Position numbers and translations under genes: made by a program
Assembly: GCA_004557245.1 (NCBI GenBank)
Contig: SFEL01000009.1
Coordinates: 43,913 to 107,912 of the forward strand
Length of the DNA stretch: 64,000 bases
Origin: Clostridiales bacterium
GTDB taxonomy: Bacteria; Bacillota; Clostridia; Christensenellales; CAG-138
Direction of reading: 5' to 3'
The notes under the pieces: generated by a model
The model's input: only the letters and a program-made list of their open reading frames with translations
Told to the model about the DNA's origin: nothing
Databases searched by the model: none
In this document: positions 61,166 to 64,000 of the stretch, piece by piece
Layout: each line of letters opens with the position of its first letter
Numbering within the stretch: the stretch's first letter is position 1

Positions 61166-61414
61166 ATGTACCCGAAAGGATGCTCATTGGCGTTTGAGGC
61201 ATTGATGAAAGAAACGCCGTATAACCACTACGATAGCGGCTGCGATGGAATCTGCCCCGAATGCCGGTCATGCAGATTCCATCGCCCTTATTGGAAATAT
61301 CAGTCCTGCGTTTTTGCGGAATGCCCTTATTACCTCGTCCCCGTATCAACACGAAACGAAAATACATACAGCACTGCTGCCAGAAAGGAAAAATCAAATG
61401 GAGAACAAAATTGA
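61166..61414 (+). CDS. Small cysteine-rich element protein
   Basis: 82 residues from ATG 61166 (GGAGG at 61153-61157). Six Cys lie in a 30-residue core: CDGICPECRSCRFH and then CVFAECP, suggesting a zinc-binding fold. Family not recognised; small Cys-rich proteins of this kind accompany antirepressor genes in conjugative elements of Clostridia. The 3' end overlaps the antirepressor gene by 17 bases. Confidence 0.6.
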   Translation: MYPKGCSLAFEALMKETPYNHYDSGCDGICPECRSCRFHRPYWKYQSCVFAECPYYLVPVSTRNENTYSTAARKEKSNGEQN

Positions 61415-62174
61415 AGTATTTCAGAATGAACAGTTTGGCGCAGTCCGCATAACGCTGATTGATGGCGAACCTTGGTTTGCCGCTTCTGATGTGTGTAAAG
61501 CATTGGAGATCAAGAATGCTCCACAAGCTCTTAGCCGACTGGAGGAAGACGAGAGATTTACCACTATCATTTCAAATGATAGTGCTGCAAGCGGCAAATC
61601 CAAACTCTCTTTTGTAAACGAAGCTGGCCTTTACTCGCTTATTCTCAGCTCTCGAAAACCCGAAGCCAAAGCCTTCAAACGCTGGGTCACTCATGAGGTC
61701 ATCCCTGCCATCCGAAAGACGGGAGGTTATTTGTCCGAGCCGTTATTGCAGCGCATTCAAAATGATCCCGCTGTCATCTTTGAGTTTGCAGACGCACTTC
61801 TTGCAGAAAGAAGACGCGCTACGGCATTGGAAGCTGAGTTATCCAAAGCGAAGCCCAAAGCAGACTATTTTGATGCATTCATCAATCCGGATGATTGCAC
61901 CAATATCCGAACAACGGCGAAGGAGCTTAAAATCCCGGAGCGCAAATTCGTCCAGTTTCTTCTCAAAGAGAAATTCCTGTTCCGATCTCCCTCCGGTCAG
62001 CTTCTTCCGCACAACAAGCACAGTAACGAGGGCTTATTCATCGTCCGTGATTTCGTGACCTTCTCGTTCACAGGATCACAGACATATTTCACGCCAAAGG
62101 GCAAAGAAATCATTCGGCTCAAGTACATGAAAAAGCAGAATGAACTTGCAGCTCTCTTACCAAAGGGGAGCTGA
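61398..62174 (+). CDS. BRO-N/KilAC antirepressor
   Basis: 258 residues from ATG 61398 with AAAGGA ahead. N-terminal BRO domain (about 1-110): VRITLIDGEPWFAASDVCKAL in parts (GEPWFAASDVCKAL), EAGLYSLILSSRKPEAKAFKRW in parts (YSLILSSRKPEA), VIPAIRKTGGY. C-terminal KilAC/ANT domain (about 140-258): ADYFDAFI, TIRTTAKEL-like NIRTTAKELKI and YFTPKGKEII. Such proteins in phages and ICEs counter a repressor or regulate replication. Confidence 0.88.
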   Translation: MENKIEVFQNEQFGAVRITLIDGEPWFAASDVCKALEIKNAPQALSRLEEDERFTTIISNDSAASGKSKLSFVNEAGLYSLILSSRKPEAKAFKRWVTHEVIPAIRKTGGYLSEPLLQRIQNDPAVIFEFADALLAERRRATALEAELSKAKPKADYFDAFINPDDCTNIRTTAKELKIPERKFVQFLLKEKFLFRSPSGQLLPHNKHSNEGLFIVRDFVTFSFTGSQTYFTPKGKEIIRLKYMKKQNELAALLPKGS

Positions 62175-62178
62175 TCGC

Positions 62179-63015
62179 ATGGCAGTCTACCGCGTAAACA
62201 AAAGCCGTAACTACACGGTTATGTCGAACTTCCATCTAAGAGACAAAAACCTGTCCCTCAAGGCAGTCGGTCTTCTCTCCAAGATGCTTTCATTCAACGA
62301 CGGCTGGAAGTTCTCCACTCGCGGCTTGTCTGCGATCTGCAAGGAAGGTCCCGATGCCATCCTCTCAGCTCTTAAAGAGCTTGAGAAACACGGCTATCTC
62401 GTCCGGCATCGACAACGGGACAGCAAAGGCAGATTGAGCAGCACAATCTTCGACATATTTGAAGAGCCACAACCGGTATCACCAGATACGGGCAGTCCAC
62501 ACATGGAAAATCCCGATGTGGATAATCCAGACATGGAAAAACCACACGAGGAAAAACCGGCACAAATAAATACTTATCAAGTAATTACTCAAGAAAGAAA
62601 TAACTCTTTGAGTAAGTATCAATCTATCAATCTTGATGGGATGGATGGGATTGACGAAAGAGCGAGATATGAAGAGCTTATCCGAGATAATCTTGAGCTT
62701 GAAATACTCTCTCAGGATCACCGGTTTGATACTGACCGTGTAAATGAAATGGTCGAGATTATGCTGGACGCGATTTGTTCTACTCGTCCCACTATCCGTA
62801 TCAACGGCGAGGATATGCCGCAGCAAGTAGTAAAATCCCGTTTCCTCAAGCTCAACAGCAGCCATATAGAGTATGTCCTTCATGCAATGGATGAATGCCC
62901 TTCCGACATTCGGAACATCAGAGCATATATGCTCACGACACTGTATAACGCATCCCTGACGATGGACAACTACTATTCGGCTCTCGTAAATCATGATCTC
63001 TACGGTCAGAAGTAA
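62179..63015 (+). CDS. DUF6017-type helix-turn-helix protein of conjugative elements (replication-initiator-like)
   Basis: 278 residues from ATG 62179. N-terminal winged-helix part (about 10-85): NFHLRDKNLSLKAVGLLS in parts (RDKNLSLKAVGLL), DGWKFSTRGLS, KELEKHGYLVR. An acidic, proline-rich linker (about 100-145) with MENP/DNPD/EKP repeats precedes a C-terminal helical domain (VVKSRFLKLNSSHIEYVL in parts: KSRFLKLNSSHIEY) typical of DUF6017. The gene is found near the transfer genes of Tn1549-like elements. A DNA-replication role is probable but not shown. Confidence 0.75.
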   Translation: MAVYRVNKSRNYTVMSNFHLRDKNLSLKAVGLLSKMLSFNDGWKFSTRGLSAICKEGPDAILSALKELEKHGYLVRHRQRDSKGRLSSTIFDIFEEPQPVSPDTGSPHMENPDVDNPDMEKPHEEKPAQINTYQVITQERNNSLSKYQSINLDGMDGIDERARYEELIRDNLELEILSQDHRFDTDRVNEMVEIMLDAICSTRPTIRINGEDMPQQVVKSRFLKLNSSHIEYVLHAMDECPSDIRNIRAYMLTTLYNASLTMDNYYSALVNHDLYGQK

Positions 63016-63040
63016 TCCACTCAGGAAGGAGGTATCAAAC

Positions 63041-63076
63041 GTGACAATCATTTTTTATCGGGGAGTACCACCTTAG
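63041..63076 (+). other. Eleven-codon open frame with a strong ribosome site
   Basis: GTG 63041 follows AAGGAGG (63025-63031) and reads VTIIFYRGVPP, then TAG. It may be a leader or the stub of a deleted gene. Nothing else is seen in 63016-63115. Confidence 0.25.
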
Positions 63077-63115
63077 TGTTGAACTGATCTCGCGATTCTT
63101 AGAAAGGAGGTTCCC

Positions 63116-63607
63116 ATGCAGGATGAAGTAAATACCAAAGTTGTTGCTATCGCCATCAAGGGCGGCAAAATCACTGCTGAGGTGCTGGACAAAGCTCTCA
63201 AGAAGTTCGTGGAGGAAATTGAGAAGGCTCAGAAAACCGCCTCTCAGCCCAAGACCTACCGGGGCAAGCAGTCCATAAAACGTCTCGTGGCTCAGAATGC
63301 CGCCATCAGCAACATTGAGGTGACCGACGGAAATATCAAGTCCTTCCAGCGCACTGCCAACAAATACGGGATTGACTATGCGCTCAAGAAGGACACTTCG
63401 GAAGAGCCGCCACGCTACATCGTATTCTTCAAAGGGCGGGATGTAGATGTGATGACACAGGCTTTCAAGGAGTTTTCCGCAAGGACAGTCAAGCAGAAGG
63501 ACAAGCCTTCTCTCCGGCGCAAGCTCTCCCATGAACAGGAGCAGTCCAAGGCCAAGCACAAGGAGAAGGTCAAGGTCAAGACCAAGGATCGGGGCGTGGA
63601 GCTGTGA
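63116..63607 (+). CDS. PcfB-family conjugation protein (DUF3801)
   Basis: 163 residues, GAAAGGAGG ahead of ATG 63116. The DUF3801 core (about 1-125) includes the start VNTKVVAIAIKGGKITAEVL in parts (VAIAIKGGKITAEV), YRGKQSIKRL and YIVFFKGRDVDVMTQAF in parts (FFKGRDVDVMT); the C-terminal 40 residues are strongly basic. PcfB is an accessory to the VirD4/PcfC coupling protein of Gram-positive conjugation systems, consistent with the next gene, which overlaps at GTGA. Confidence 0.88.
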   Translation: MQDEVNTKVVAIAIKGGKITAEVLDKALKKFVEEIEKAQKTASQPKTYRGKQSIKRLVAQNAAISNIEVTDGNIKSFQRTANKYGIDYALKKDTSEEPPRYIVFFKGRDVDVMTQAFKEFSARTVKQKDKPSLRRKLSHEQEQSKAKHKEKVKVKTKDRGVEL

Positions 63608-63915
63608 AAAAGAAGCTCGACACCAAACGCCTCATTCTTCTCAACTTCCCGTATGTGTTCGCGTTCTATTTCGTGGACAAGATCGCTGCATTGTTCAGGC
63701 AGGCTCCCGGAACTGAGATGATCGACAAGCTCACCGGGGGCTTTGCCAGCTTCGGGACAGCATTTGCAAATCCTCTGCCCAGCTTTCATCCGGTTGACTT
63801 GCTCATCGGCGTAGCGGCAGGCGCTTTGCTCAAGCTGGCGGTTTATGTGAAAGGCAAAAACCGCAAGAAGTTCCGTCAGGGCGAAGAATACGGATCTGCC
63901 CGATGGAGTGCATAA
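63604..63915 (+). pseudogene. VirD4/TraG coupling protein, truncated after the N-terminus
   Basis: GTG start overlapping pcfB. The 103 residues hold the two membrane helices (about 10-28, 55-78) and the lead-in KFRQGEEYGSARW that normally precedes the ATPase domain. The frame then reads S-A-stop, so the Walker A region and all of the ATPase are missing. Full-length relatives are about 550-600 residues. The cut is immediately before the start of a serine recombinase gene, suggesting insertion of another element here; the rest of virD4 would lie beyond it. Confidence 0.8.
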
Positions 63916-63962
63916 TTTTAAGTGTAAAGGAAGCCTATATGGACGCACAGGAGGTTATGCAC

Positions 63963-64000
63963 ATGACTGATTATAGTAAAATTACAGCCCTTTACTCCCG
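63963..64000 (+). CDS. Large serine recombinase, N-terminus only (runs off the right edge)
   Basis: ATG 63963 with AGGAGG (63949-63954) eight bases ahead; an in-frame ATG at 63939 is possible. The visible residues MTDYSKITALYS match the start of the large resolvase-family recombinases of clostridial mobile elements, whose catalytic Ser follows in the next residues. Only 12 codons are present, so the call rests on this pattern plus its position at the virD4 break. Confidence 0.6.
   Translation, partial: MTDYSKITALYS

Noticed and set aside
1..64000. CRISPR array or restriction/defence island
   Set aside because: No regularly spaced repeats and no cas, restriction or toxin-antitoxin genes were seen.

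Overview
The window looks like a chromosome segment of an anaerobic member of the Clostridia (Bacillota). The evidence is strong Shine-Dalgarno sites, sigma-A promoters, a valine T-box leader, FeoAB, an indolepyruvate:ferredoxin oxidoreductase, ATP-dependent 2-hydroxyacyl-CoA dehydratase-type proteins, a CD1871A-family peptide, a UGA codon that reads as selenocysteine, and a conjugative element of the PcfB/VirD4 kind common in gut Firmicutes. Host genes use ATA for isoleucine heavily. The stretch from about 56.2 kb onward does not, which fits acquired DNA. No species can be named from the sequence alone.

Layout. 1-6.5 kb: end of an ECF transporter S component, a small inverted-repeat element, rmuC, deoD, an orphan PLP enzyme, a standalone E2-like acyltransferase lacking the usual catalytic His, and a zinc-ribbon threonine synthase. 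6.6-11.8 kb: a complete BMP-type (nucleoside) ABC importer. 11.9-13.1 kb: two membrane proteins. 13.4-19.8 kb: an operon joining a TauABC-like importer to a dehydratase activase, two 2-hydroxyacyl-CoA dehydratase D-family proteins and a DUF3343 protein. 20-25.6 kb: tRNA-Glu, PAP2, putative ABC permease, LysE exporter, cysteine hydrolase, PepF and nitroreductase. 25.6-31 kb (minus strand): feoAB, then an ACT regulator, a phosphoglycerate-mutase-like proposed homoserine kinase and a second threonine synthase. 31.1-37.3 kb: glycosyltransferase, RNA m5C methyltransferase, T-box and valS. 37.4-40.6 kb: mntP, a selenocysteine-containing TlpA-like protein with a SECIS-like hairpin, a 46-residue CD1871A peptide, a NapH-like ferredoxin membrane protein and a GNAT. 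40.6-47.1 kb: radical SAM protein, MsmK-type ATPase with a structured leader, Cu/Zn-SOD-family protein, and a SpoIID/SH3b wall protein. 47.2-56.1 kb: LysR regulator divergent from iorA-iorB-buk-ptb-aminotransferase, then an APC transporter with two RCK_C domains.

56.2-60.0 kb is a patchwork: a multicopper-oxidase-like gene broken by an adhesin-like fragment, an IS3-type remnant and a PTS IIC gene. From about 60.06 kb an integrative conjugative element begins inside a tRNA-Ser-like gene, leaving the tRNA 3' end at 60003-60060. It carries an HTH protein, a BRO/KilAC antirepressor, a DUF6017-type protein, PcfB and the N-terminus of VirD4. The VirD4 frame is cut off at 63915, directly before the start of a serine recombinase, so a second element seems to sit inside the first.

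How genes work together. The ior-buk-ptb-aminotransferase operon spells out amino-acid oxidation: transamination, oxidative decarboxylation to acyl-CoA, phosphotransacylation and ATP formation. The 13.4-19.8 kb operon couples import of an unknown solute to an ATP-driven low-potential reductase lacking CoA-transferase and acyl-CoA dehydrogenase partners. The selenoprotein, CD1871A peptide and NapH-like protein overlap end to end and probably form one membrane thiol/electron-transfer module. These last two are the best candidates for undescribed biology here.
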